64,000 nt of DNA from Sanyastnella coralliicola (lineage in GTDB: Bacteria > Bacteroidota > Bacteroidia > Flavobacteriales_D > Sanyastnellaceae): assembly GCF_030845195.1 (NCBI RefSeq), contig NZ_CP132543.1, positions 2,869,501-2,933,500 on the forward strand. Direction: 5' to 3'. Made by a program: the position numbers and the translations under genes. The notes beneath the pieces were generated by a model. That model saw only the letters and a program-made list of their open reading frames with translations. It was not told the DNA's origin and searched no databases. Shown in pieces: positions 50,219 to 58,458 of this stretch (position 1 is the first letter of the stretch; the number at the start of each line of letters is the position of its first letter).

Positions 50219-50970
50219 CCGTAGCGATACTTCAAGCAAGAATGGGGTCGACGCGCCTTCCAGGAAAAGTATTGACCGAGGTTCACGGCAACACCATTCT
50301 CGGGCATCTCATTGAGCGTTTGACACCAGCGAAATCTGTAGATGATTTCGTCATCGCTACCACTTCAAACGAAGAAGATGACGCCATTGAAGCTTGGTGC
50401 AAAGAGAATGGAGTGAACGTATTCCGCGGTAGCGACTGGGACGTTCTAGAGAGATTCTGGGGCGCAGCCAATATGCTAGAACAAACGCCTGATACGATTG
50501 TGCGCATTTGCTGCGACAATCCGCTTCACTCTCATAAGGTGCTTGATTTTGTTGTTAACGCTCACGCGGAATCGGGAAAAGTATATTTCTCGAATTCCAA
50601 CCAGGAGCCAGACTATCTGGAGGATGGTTTCGACGTGGAAGTATTCACTTATGAAGCACTGAAAGAAGCCAACCAAAAAGCCAAGTTGATGAGCGAGCGT
50701 GAGCACGTTTGTCCGTACATCAAAAAGCACTTCAGCTGTGGCTGGAAGAAAGCAGATAACGATTACATGTTCAAACTTTCTGTTGACACCCCAGCAGACC
50801 TGAATATGGTTAAACGTATCTTCGAAGAGTTAGAAGATACGCCGGATTTCAGCATTCAGGAGGTAACAAAATTGCTTCGTGAAAAGCCTGAAATTCTGGA
50901 GATCAATAAAGAAAGTAAGATCAACAGCGGTTTCGCTAAATCGATCAAAGAAGACCGAATAGTAAAATGA
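50215..50970 (+). CDS. SpsF-like cytidylyltransferase family protein
   Basis: A 251-residue protein of the cytidylyltransferase family with NeuA, KdsB and SpsF. It starts VAILQARMGSTRLPGKVLTEVHGNTILGHLIERL, the SpsF signature, followed by IATTSNEEDDAIEAWC, VFRGSDWDVLERFW, IVRICCDNPL and FKLSVDTPADLNMVKRIFE. SpsF homologues are linked to glycan and spore-coat polysaccharide synthesis; the exact sugar is unknown. It overlaps the acetyltransferase and the aminotransferase genes by 4 nt each. A second CMP-sugar synthetase (62600) is in the same cluster. It contains near copies of the dispersed word at 50422-50434 and 50559-50571. Confidence 0.88.
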   Translation: MTVAILQARMGSTRLPGKVLTEVHGNTILGHLIERLTPAKSVDDFVIATTSNEEDDAIEAWCKENGVNVFRGSDWDVLERFWGAANMLEQTPDTIVRICCDNPLHSHKVLDFVVNAHAESGKVYFSNSNQEPDYLEDGFDVEVFTYEALKEANQKAKLMSEREHVCPYIKKHFSCGWKKADNDYMFKLSVDTPADLNMVKRIFEELEDTPDFSIQEVTKLLREKPEILEINKESKINSGFAKSIKEDRIVK

Positions 50971-52310
50971 AACACTCAGCCACCCTTCCTAACATCACCA
51001 ACTTTGCTAAGAGTGATGTATACCGCTCACGGATTCATGATCTAATCCCAGGGGGCGCGCATACCTATTCAAAAGGAGACGATCAATTCCCAATCCACTC
51101 CCCTGCGGCAATTACACACGCCAAAGGAGTTTACTGCTGGGATCTTGACGGAAATAAGTACCTAGACACGCTGATGGGATTGACTTCAGTGAGTCTCGGA
51201 CATGCCTATGAACCTGTATTGGCACGTGTTCGTGAGGAATTGGAAAAAGGCTCAAACTTCAGTCGACCTTCGACGATAGAGCACGAAATGGCAGAGCGTT
51301 TCGTGAACCTGGTTCCAGGTCACGACATGATCAAGTTTGCGAAGAACGGATCTACTGCAACAACAGCTGCGGTGAAGATTGCACGAGCGTACACTGGTCG
51401 TCAACTAGTAGCACGTACCGCAGAACATCCGTTCTACAGCTACGATGATTGGTTCATTGGTTCTACTGACTGTGACCTTGGTGTTCCTGACTCAGTGAAG
51501 AGCAAGACGGTTACTTTCAAGCATAACGACTTGGAAGACTTGGAGCGCATGTTCAATGAGCACCCAGGTGAAATCGCTTGCGTTCTTGGTGAACCAGAAA
51601 AGTGGCAAGAAATTGAGCCAGATTTCTACAAGAAAGCCATTGACATTGCCCACAAACACGGAGCGATTTGGGTCATGGATGAGATGATCACCGGATTCAA
51701 AACAGACTACCCAGGTTCGATCAAGCGCCTCAACGCAGAACCAGACCTCGCCACTTGGGGGAAAGGAATCGCGAATGGATTCTCTTTCTGTGCCCTCACC
51801 GGTAAAAAAGAAATTATGCAGCTGGGAGGTATCAACCGCCCAGGTGAACCGAAACTATTCTTGGTTAGTACTACCCACGGTGGAGAAACGCACTCCATTG
51901 CTGCAGGTCTTGCTACCATGGATGTTTTCGAGTCTGAACCTGTGATTCAGCACAACCATAAAATTGGAGATCACTTCATCAATGGATTGAATGAAATCCT
52001 TGATCGCCGAGGGCTTCAAGACTACTTCGATATCATGGGCTTCAACTGGAGCATCGGATTAGGAATCCGAAATGCAGAAAAGCAGCCTGATCTTGACTAT
52101 CGTACCCTGTTCATGCAAGAAATGATCAAGCGCGGTGTGCTTTACCAAGGAATTCTTTCTCCTTGCTACAGCCACACGATCGAAGACATCGACTACATGC
52201 TCGCTGCATTCGACGACAGCTGTGTTGTCTTCGAACGTGCACTTGAAGATGGATATGAGAAGCACCTGGTAGGTCCTTCAATCAAACCTGTATTCCGAAA
52301 GTTCAACTAA
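50967..52310 (+). CDS. Class III aminotransferase (glutamate-1-semialdehyde aminomutase-like)
   Basis: A 447-residue PLP enzyme of the class III (HemL-like) group. Visible are IPGGAHTYSKGDDQFP, the FAKNGSTATTAAVKIARAYTGR cofactor-phosphate region, VMDEMITGFK with the pyridine-binding Asp, and the Schiff-base Lys266 in TWGKGIANGFS. It is unlikely to be the haem-pathway HemL: it lies in a glycan operon between SpsF-like and SDR genes and differs at the N-terminus. It probably installs an amino group on a sugar or sugar-acid keto intermediate (inference). It abuts the SDR gene directly and overlaps spsF by 4 nt. Confidence 0.88.
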   Translation: MKHSATLPNITNFAKSDVYRSRIHDLIPGGAHTYSKGDDQFPIHSPAAITHAKGVYCWDLDGNKYLDTLMGLTSVSLGHAYEPVLARVREELEKGSNFSRPSTIEHEMAERFVNLVPGHDMIKFAKNGSTATTAAVKIARAYTGRQLVARTAEHPFYSYDDWFIGSTDCDLGVPDSVKSKTVTFKHNDLEDLERMFNEHPGEIACVLGEPEKWQEIEPDFYKKAIDIAHKHGAIWVMDEMITGFKTDYPGSIKRLNAEPDLATWGKGIANGFSFCALTGKKEIMQLGGINRPGEPKLFLVSTTHGGETHSIAAGLATMDVFESEPVIQHNHKIGDHFINGLNEILDRRGLQDYFDIMGFNWSIGLGIRNAEKQPDLDYRTLFMQEMIKRGVLYQGILSPCYSHTIEDIDYMLAAFDDSCVVFERALEDGYEKHLVGPSIKPVFRKFN

Positions 52311-53126
52311 ATGAGAACGACCGACCCAACTCAGATCGACTTCAGAAAGAAGTTCGAACTGAATGACAAAGTGGTGGTAATCACTGGTGCTTGTGGACTG
52401 GTAGGCCGCGCCTTTTGCGAGGCTGCTGCTCAGTTCGGTGCACACGTGGTAGCCGCTGATATCCCACAATCCAATCCTGCTGACTACGCATCTCAACTTG
52501 AAGAACGTCATGGACGTTCGATGCTTGGCGTCGCGTTAGACGTTTCTTCTCGCGAAGGAGTCAACGGATTGAAAGATGCTGTTCTAGAGAAATTCGGTCG
52601 AATTGACGGCCTAGTGAACGGACATCAAAATAAGTCTCACCTCATCTTCGAACCATTCGAACAAGTTTCAGATGACAACTGGGACACTGTGGTTCACATC
52701 AACCTGAAAGGTACTTTCCTCACATGCCAGGTGCTTGGAGCATGGATGGCTGATAACGGCGGTGGTAGCATCATCAATATTCCGTCTACTTACTCTGTGG
52801 TAGCACCAAACCAGAACCTCTACAAAGGAACAAGTTTGGGTTGTCCGGCGGCGTACAGCGCCTCGAAAGGAGGAGTGGATGCACTTTCTAGATACCTCGC
52901 CTCATACTGGGCACAGAAGAAAGTTCGTGTGAATATGATCACTCCTCACGGTGTCTGGAACAACCACGAAGAGCAGTTTGAACAGAATTTTGCGCGTTTC
53001 TCTCCAATGGAGCGCCTAAGCTATAATCACGAAGTTGCTGGAGCACTGATTTATCTCCTATCAGATGCATCGAGCTATGTAACAGGAGATAATATGCTTG
53101 TTGAAGGCGGTTGGACCGTCTGGTGA
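52311..53126 (+). CDS. Short-chain dehydrogenase/reductase of the glycan cluster
   Basis: A 271-residue SDR. The cofactor motif is VVVITGACGLVGRAFCEAA (TGxCGLVG, a variant of TGxxxGxG), followed by LDVSSREG, the GLVNGHQNK segment where NAG is usual, NIPSTYSVVAPN with the catalytic Ser, YSASKGGVDALSRYLA (YxxxK) and the end GDNMLVEGGWTVW. The N-terminal 17 residues (MRTTDPTQIDFRKKFEL) are an extension before the fold. It probably oxidises or reduces a nucleotide-linked or free sugar, providing the keto group for the aminotransferase (inference; PtmA-like enzymes do this in legionaminic acid clusters). It starts right after the aminotransferase stop. Confidence 0.88.
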   Translation: MRTTDPTQIDFRKKFELNDKVVVITGACGLVGRAFCEAAAQFGAHVVAADIPQSNPADYASQLEERHGRSMLGVALDVSSREGVNGLKDAVLEKFGRIDGLVNGHQNKSHLIFEPFEQVSDDNWDTVVHINLKGTFLTCQVLGAWMADNGGGSIINIPSTYSVVAPNQNLYKGTSLGCPAAYSASKGGVDALSRYLASYWAQKKVRVNMITPHGVWNNHEEQFEQNFARFSPMERLSYNHEVAGALIYLLSDASSYVTGDNMLVEGGWTVW

Positions 53127-53139
53127 AAAACCTGACCCT

Positions 53140-54192
53140 ATGAAACTGACAGAATTCCTCGATAACTATGACCCACGAGTATTGACTCGTCCTTACGTTA
53201 TCGCAGAAGCTGGAGTGAACCACGAAGGTTCAATGGATCTAGCAAAACGACTGATTGATGAAGCAGCAGAAGGTGGAGCGCACGCGATAAAATTTCAGAC
53301 TTACAAGGCTGAAACTATTGCGTCAAAAGACTCACCTTACTACTGGGACCTAAGCCAGGAACCGACTGAATCTCAGTTCGAACTATTCAAGAAATACGAC
53401 AAGTTTTGGAAAGGGGAATACGAAGAACTCGCGAAGTACTGTGAAACCGCAGGTATTGAGTTCATGAGTACTCCTTTCGACGTTGAATCAGCAAACTTCT
53501 TGAATGACCTTATGCCGGTCTTCAAGGTTTCTTCTTCTGATTTAACGAACCTTCCTTTCATTGAGCACATGTGTTCATTCGGGAAGCCGATGATTCTTTC
53601 AACTGGAGCCGCTTACCTCTGGGAGGTGCAGCAAGCAGTTGAAACAATTGAAAAGCATGGGAACAAACTCTGTTTGATGCACTGTGTATTGAACTACCCT
53701 ACGGAGGATCAGAATGCCAACCTGGGTATGATCAAAGATCTCATCCGCAACTTCCCTGACCATGTTCCTGGGTACAGTGATCACACCTTACCTAAGGATA
53801 TGGAAGTGATGAAAATGGCCACATTGTTGGGTTCTGCAGTGATTGAAAAACACTTCAGCCACGACAAGACCCTTCCGGGCAATGACCATTACCACGCCAT
53901 GGATAAAGAAGACATGAAGCACTTCTGGAAGGTGATGGACAAAACCTTCGAATTGCTCGGTTCATTCAAACTCACAGCACTCGAAAGCGAAGAAAAATCA
54001 CGTCAAAATGCACGCAGAAGCCTGGTAGCAGCTCGAGCAATTCCGGAAGGAAAAACCATCGAACGCGACGATCTTACGTGGAAACGACCTGCTAAGGGAA
54101 TTAGTCCACGTCATATCGACGAAGTGCTAGGTAAGCAAGCATTGAAGACCATCGAAGAAGACGAAATCCTCGTTTGGAATGCGCTCTCTTGA
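53140..54192 (+). CDS. NeuB-family nonulosonate (sialic/legionaminic/pseudaminic-type) synthase
   Basis: A 350-residue PEP-condensing synthase. The TIM barrel shows VIAEAGVNHEGSMDLAKRLIDEAAEGGAHAIKFQTYKAE, then FMSTPFDVESANFL, FKVSSSDLTNLPFIEHM, ILSTGAAYLWEV, LMHCVLNYPT and VPGYSDHTL, and IEKHFSHDKTLPGNDHYHAM. The C-terminal SAF/antifreeze-like domain (about 285-350) has ARRSLVAARAIPEGKTIERDDLTWKRP. It joins PEP to an acylamino hexose. The precise product cannot be read from sequence; no hydrolysing epimerase (NeuC) is seen in the window. The ATG at 53140, 13 nt after the SDR stop, is preferred over a start inside the SDR gene. It overlaps the next gene by 14 nt. Confidence 0.92.
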   Translation: MKLTEFLDNYDPRVLTRPYVIAEAGVNHEGSMDLAKRLIDEAAEGGAHAIKFQTYKAETIASKDSPYYWDLSQEPTESQFELFKKYDKFWKGEYEELAKYCETAGIEFMSTPFDVESANFLNDLMPVFKVSSSDLTNLPFIEHMCSFGKPMILSTGAAYLWEVQQAVETIEKHGNKLCLMHCVLNYPTEDQNANLGMIKDLIRNFPDHVPGYSDHTLPKDMEVMKMATLLGSAVIEKHFSHDKTLPGNDHYHAMDKEDMKHFWKVMDKTFELLGSFKLTALESEEKSRQNARRSLVAARAIPEGKTIERDDLTWKRPAKGISPRHIDEVLGKQALKTIEEDEILVWNALS

Positions 54193-55462
54193 GCTTGAAA
54201 AGGAAATTGAATCCTACTTTGATCGCCTCTGGCCGATTTGCAGGAGCTTAACGGGGCAAGGCGTTCGAGACACATTAGATATTCTGTCGGAAATCGTCCC
54301 GATGGAGCGCTACCGCGTGGCCAGTGGCACCAAGGTGTTTGACTGGACAGTTCCTAAGGAATGGAACATTCGCGAAGCGTATATCACCACTCCAGACGGA
54401 CAACGCATTTGCGACCTTAAGGAGAACAACTTGCATGTGATCTCCTACTCTACTTCTGTGGATCAAGAGATCTCGTACGAAGAGCTTTCGAAGCATGTAC
54501 GTACGCTTCCTTCTATGCCGAAGGCCATTCCATACGTCACAAGTTACTATCGTGAAACATGGGGTTTCTGTATGTCAGAAGAGCAATGGCAATCACTTCC
54601 AAAGGAAGGAAGCTACCGCGTGTACATAGATAGCGACTTAGAACCAGGTCACCTTGATTATGGTGAATGTGTACTTCCTGGATCTACCGACCGAGAAATT
54701 CTCTTCTCGACTTATGTCTGCCATCCAAGTATGGCGAACAACGAGCTGAGTGGGCCTTTGGTTCAGGCATTTCTCTATCAGAAGATTGCGGAGATGCCCA
54801 ATCGCAAGTACACCTACCGCTTTGTATTTGCTCCAGAAACGATAGGCATCATTGCTTATCTCGACAGAGTGGGTGGCCAATTGTTGGAAAAGCTAGATGC
54901 AGGATATGTATTGACCTGTGTAGGAGACCGAGGTGATTTGACCTTCAAGCGCTCCAAACGCGACGACTGTTTGGCGACACGGGTTGCTGAACATGTGCTT
55001 CGCTATAGCGGTAAAAAACATGAAGTGATTGATTTTGCTGTGGGCGGCAGCGATGAACGCCAGTACTGTAGTCCGGGATTCAACCTACCTGTAGGAAGTC
55101 TCATGCGCACTCCGTACCAGCGATACAAAGAGTATCACACTTCCTTTGACAACAAAGACTTCATCTCATTTGAGCATATGGTTGACACCATCAACACCTA
55201 CGTTGACTTCGTAGAAGTGCTTGAGCTCAATGACAAATATCGAAATGAAGTACAATTCTGCGAACCTCAGTTGGGACCACGCGGCTTGTACCCTGATTCT
55301 GTAGACCCGGATACCGACCGGGAGAACCTTCACAACCTGTTGCATTTCCTCAGCTTTGCTGATGGAAAAACAGACTTGATAGAAATCGCAGAACGACGAA
55401 AAACCTCTGCCTTGAAGTTCAAGGAACACGTTGCAAACTGTCGGGCTAAAGGACTGATCTGA
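54179..55462 (+). CDS. DUF4910-type aminopeptidase-like protein
   Basis: A 427-residue protein of the DUF4910/DUF2172 group with an M28-like zinc peptidase fold. The N-terminus has the family segment FDRLWPICRSLTGQGVRDTLDIL; possible metal ligands are His182 in TYVCHPSMANNE, the NNELSG segment, Glu in FAPETIGIIAYL, DFAVGGSDERQYCSPGFNLPVGS and the HTSFDNKDF region. Members sit in nonulosonic acid and capsule clusters, where they may act on an amide-bonded sugar substituent, but no activity is established to my knowledge. It overlaps the NeuB-type gene by 14 nt and the flippase by one base (TGATG). Confidence 0.88.
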   Translation: MRSLELEKEIESYFDRLWPICRSLTGQGVRDTLDILSEIVPMERYRVASGTKVFDWTVPKEWNIREAYITTPDGQRICDLKENNLHVISYSTSVDQEISYEELSKHVRTLPSMPKAIPYVTSYYRETWGFCMSEEQWQSLPKEGSYRVYIDSDLEPGHLDYGECVLPGSTDREILFSTYVCHPSMANNELSGPLVQAFLYQKIAEMPNRKYTYRFVFAPETIGIIAYLDRVGGQLLEKLDAGYVLTCVGDRGDLTFKRSKRDDCLATRVAEHVLRYSGKKHEVIDFAVGGSDERQYCSPGFNLPVGSLMRTPYQRYKEYHTSFDNKDFISFEHMVDTINTYVDFVEVLELNDKYRNEVQFCEPQLGPRGLYPDSVDPDTDRENLHNLLHFLSFADGKTDLIEIAERRKTSALKFKEHVANCRAKGLI

Positions 55463-56922
55463 TGCTGAAGTTCGTCTTCAAGAACAGTCTACTTTACACC
55501 TTTGCAAGTCAGGTTCCCATGTTTGCGAACCTCTTGTTATATCCTATCATCTCGGAGTTTCTTACCAGCTTCGATTACTTCGTCTATGGAACGGCGATGG
55601 GATATTTAGGACTGCTTTCGATGATCGCAGATCTCGGGATGTCTCCGCTATTTCAGAATGCCTTTTTCAAGAAAGAACGCTTCTTCAAATCATATTGGTC
55701 GCAGTACATGGGCTTCTTGCTCTTGTACAAGATCTTTTACGGCGTTTCGGCAACAGCCTTGATCTATTTCGTGTTCAGGAATGACGTACCGGAAGACCAT
55801 CTTTGGACCATTATCGCGTTGCTGGTGACACCAATGGTGACCTTCGATTTGACACGAGGGATTGGAATGCGCCTCATGCAATTTCGACACAAGCATAACG
55901 TCGTTCACGTGAGTACGGCAATTGCTGGGGTTCTAACAGTAATCACGACTTTCGTCACGATCTACATCTACAAGTTGGGATACCTCGGTTTCTTCATCTC
56001 GAATTTCGTCAGTGTAATGTTCCAAGGAATCTTCTTCGCGATCATCATATACGGAGCCGAGAAGATTCTACCGAGCTTCAGTCTGCGAGGAAAGCGCATT
56101 AGAGGCTGGCTAAAGATTTCTCTGCCATTGGTACCACACAAATTTTCTGACTACCTCCTGACTTCGAGCGATCGAATTGTACTTGACCAATACAACGGAA
56201 TCTCAAACGTGGGTACCGCTACCATTGGTATGTACAATGTGGCCTACAGTTTCGCGAGTTATTTCAATCACTTCTCAGGCCAGGTGAATACTGTTGTTTC
56301 GCCGATCTATTTCAGCTTATTCAGAGACAAGAACCCTGATGTGCACTTGATCATTCGGAAGTTCACCTTCCTTTGGTTGGGCTTCAGTTATGTGGCTGCC
56401 ACTCTTGCTGGTCTCTGGTCGAAAGAGGTATTTAAGTTCTTCTTCCTGAATAATACTGACGGTTTGGCTGATTCGTACAAGTATGCCATCTTCTTGTTCA
56501 TGGCCTTCTGCTATCGTCCGCTATACGTGGCTTCCGTAGAGTTCGTTATTTTCAATGAAAAGACAACTTCCCTCTTCAAGATCACCACTGCCGCAGGAAT
56601 TTTGAACGTGGTATTGAATTTGGCACTGGTTCCTTTCTTTGGAATTGAAGCGGCTGTGTTCTCTACCTTCTTCTGCTACATGTACATGGGTATTTCAGGG
56701 CACCTTTTCAAAGACACTAAGCAGTACCTACCGTTGAGCTATTATCCTATTCCGATCTTCTTCTTCATCACCTTAACAGGAGTGTTCGTGACCTTCGCGG
56801 TAGAATTCAATTGGATGATCAAGGCTGTAATCACAGCATCCCTACTCGCTGCCTGTTTGATTTGGTTCATGAAACGAGGAAAAGGAATCATTCGAGAAGT
56901 ACAATCCATTAAAACAGCTTAA
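55462..56922 (+). CDS. Wzx-type oligosaccharide flippase
   Basis: A 486-residue polytopic protein with about twelve to fourteen hydrophobic segments, of the MATE/MVF (PST) superfamily. Characteristic stretches are FASQVPMFANLLLYPIISEFLTSFDYFVYGTAMGYLGLLSMIADLGM at the N-terminus and the mid-protein SLPLVPHKFSDYLLTSSDRIVLDQYNG, which matches the Wzx central motif. It probably flips the undecaprenyl-linked repeat unit across the inner membrane; this makes the cluster a Wzx/Wzy-type system. No Wzy polymerase is seen in the window. It starts one base inside the stop of the DUF4910 gene and is followed by a 34-nt gap. Confidence 0.9.
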   Translation: MLKFVFKNSLLYTFASQVPMFANLLLYPIISEFLTSFDYFVYGTAMGYLGLLSMIADLGMSPLFQNAFFKKERFFKSYWSQYMGFLLLYKIFYGVSATALIYFVFRNDVPEDHLWTIIALLVTPMVTFDLTRGIGMRLMQFRHKHNVVHVSTAIAGVLTVITTFVTIYIYKLGYLGFFISNFVSVMFQGIFFAIIIYGAEKILPSFSLRGKRIRGWLKISLPLVPHKFSDYLLTSSDRIVLDQYNGISNVGTATIGMYNVAYSFASYFNHFSGQVNTVVSPIYFSLFRDKNPDVHLIIRKFTFLWLGFSYVAATLAGLWSKEVFKFFFLNNTDGLADSYKYAIFLFMAFCYRPLYVASVEFVIFNEKTTSLFKITTAAGILNVVLNLALVPFFGIEAAVFSTFFCYMYMGISGHLFKDTKQYLPLSYYPIPIFFFITLTGVFVTFAVEFNWMIKAVITASLLAACLIWFMKRGKGIIREVQSIKTA

Positions 56923-56956
56923 GCTTTACTAGCTTTGCGCCATCAGATAAGCCATT

Positions 56957-58324
56957 ATGCAGCTGTTACCATTCACTGAATTACAGCAACTTATTGACGA
57001 GCGTCTGGACTCTCCAGACATCGGTCGCGGGAAGATCTTCCATTACTACAAGATCTTACAACACGCGATCACCTACGAGGTGACCAATACCACGCATAAG
57101 ATCATACCTCATCGTTTAGACAAGCCTATCTGGTTCCAGCAGATGATGTTCGCATTGCGTTCTTATCGCCGGAAAGAACGCCGTTCAAAGCTCAAAGAAA
57201 TTGTACTTCTTGATGATGGGCGTACGGGGTTTGACAAGGATGGAAAAGAGCAGTCTTATTACTTCTCAAAGATCATTGACACCATTGGTGCAGATAAAAT
57301 CTCTGTGATTCGTGATCACCAGCACCGAAGCGGACTGATTTTCGAAGTAGGAGAACAGCAGATTGAGTCATTCGGAAACAAACACTTGGACGCTACTGAG
57401 CGCAAAGTGCTTGAAGATGTAGTGATGGTTTACAAGAACAGTAAACACAAAATTGGTGCTGCTTATCTGGGCACCTCTCTTCACTTATTCTTTGAAGAAT
57501 TCCATCGCTACTACCGCCTGTTTAAAGGCCAGGGTGTGAAGACCCTGCTGATGACCAACCACTATCACCGAGAGGGAATTATCGCTGCTGCGAAGATGTT
57601 GAATATTCAAGTGGTTGAATTTCAGCATGGACTCATTGCCGCTGAAGATCTATACTATGTCTATCACGACATGGCCAAAGACTTTGCCGCTCAGGCCATC
57701 TTCCCTGACCAATTGGTATTGTTTGGTCAATACTGGAAGTCTGTCATTGCCCAGGGCCATGAGTATGACCCTAAAAATTTGATCATTGCTGGTGATTACA
57801 GTCTTCAAACCGATGGCTGGGAGAAATATCAGGGCCGTGAAAAAGTCAAGGCCGTGTTTATAGGTGCTCAGAAGAACATGCCTAAAGATTATGTCGCTTA
57901 CGCGGAATCATTGCTGCGCACCATCGAAGAAAAGCACCCGGAATGGCAATTATGGATCAAGCTTCACCCGTACGAAAAGGAGCCTGAGCTCTATGAACAC
58001 CTCAATGATCACCCGAATTGTACGGTTTATGGAAAGACTGCCAATTTGATGGACCTTCTTTCTCAATCCCTCATTCAAATTTCGGTGTATAGCACGACGT
58101 TCTTTGACGCCATGGGCTTGGGTGTAGAGAACATGAGTCTTCAGAACTACACTCCCGGAGCAGACTACGCAGCCTCCATGGCAAGGCAAGGAATTGCCAC
58201 ACCTATCGAATTTGATGACGATCCTATATCTTTGTATCAATCGGGTACGAAAGAAAACAAGGTTCAACGACCAGAAGTCTACGGACCTTACAACCCACAG
58301 GCGATCGCCAAGCTAATCTCTTAG
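56957..58324 (+). CDS. Putative GT-B glycosyltransferase of the glycan cluster
   Basis: A 455-residue soluble protein without clear family assignment. The C-terminal half looks like a GT-B nucleotide-sugar domain: LLMTNHYHREGIIAAAKMLNIQVVEFQHGLI, KAVFIGAQKNMP, WIKLHPYEKEPELY and ANLMDLLSQSLIQISVYSTTFFDAMGLGV (the KLHP and S/T-rich region are seen in capsule Kdo- and sialyltransferase-like and glycerophosphotransferase families). A transferase using a CMP-activated sugar is a reasonable guess given the neighbours, but it is inference. It begins 34 nt after wzx. A near copy of the dispersed word is at 57895-57907. A weak hairpin follows the stop. Confidence 0.7.
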   Translation: MQLLPFTELQQLIDERLDSPDIGRGKIFHYYKILQHAITYEVTNTTHKIIPHRLDKPIWFQQMMFALRSYRRKERRSKLKEIVLLDDGRTGFDKDGKEQSYYFSKIIDTIGADKISVIRDHQHRSGLIFEVGEQQIESFGNKHLDATERKVLEDVVMVYKNSKHKIGAAYLGTSLHLFFEEFHRYYRLFKGQGVKTLLMTNHYHREGIIAAAKMLNIQVVEFQHGLIAAEDLYYVYHDMAKDFAAQAIFPDQLVLFGQYWKSVIAQGHEYDPKNLIIAGDYSLQTDGWEKYQGREKVKAVFIGAQKNMPKDYVAYAESLLRTIEEKHPEWQLWIKLHPYEKEPELYEHLNDHPNCTVYGKTANLMDLLSQSLIQISVYSTTFFDAMGLGVENMSLQNYTPGADYAASMARQGIATPIEFDDDPISLYQSGTKENKVQRPEVYGPYNPQAIAKLIS

Positions 58325-58458
58325 AAATGAACTGATTTGAACCCCAAGAATGAGACGATTCTTTGGGAGTCCGAATAGTATGAACGCATGATTTTTTTAT
58401 ATCTTATGCACTTCAATCGCGCCCTTCTGAGGTTCGATAGAGAGAGAACTGACCGGAA

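Noticed and set aside
50967-52310. Identification as the haem-pathway enzyme HemL
   Set aside because: The HemL-like class III fold is present, but the gene is embedded by 4-nt overlaps in a glycan operon; a sugar aminotransferase fits better.
58343-58367. Hairpin CCCAAGAAT/ATTCTTTGGG after the 56957 gene as terminator
   Set aside because: The stem has a bulge and is not followed by a T tract; at best a weak terminator or an mRNA end structure.
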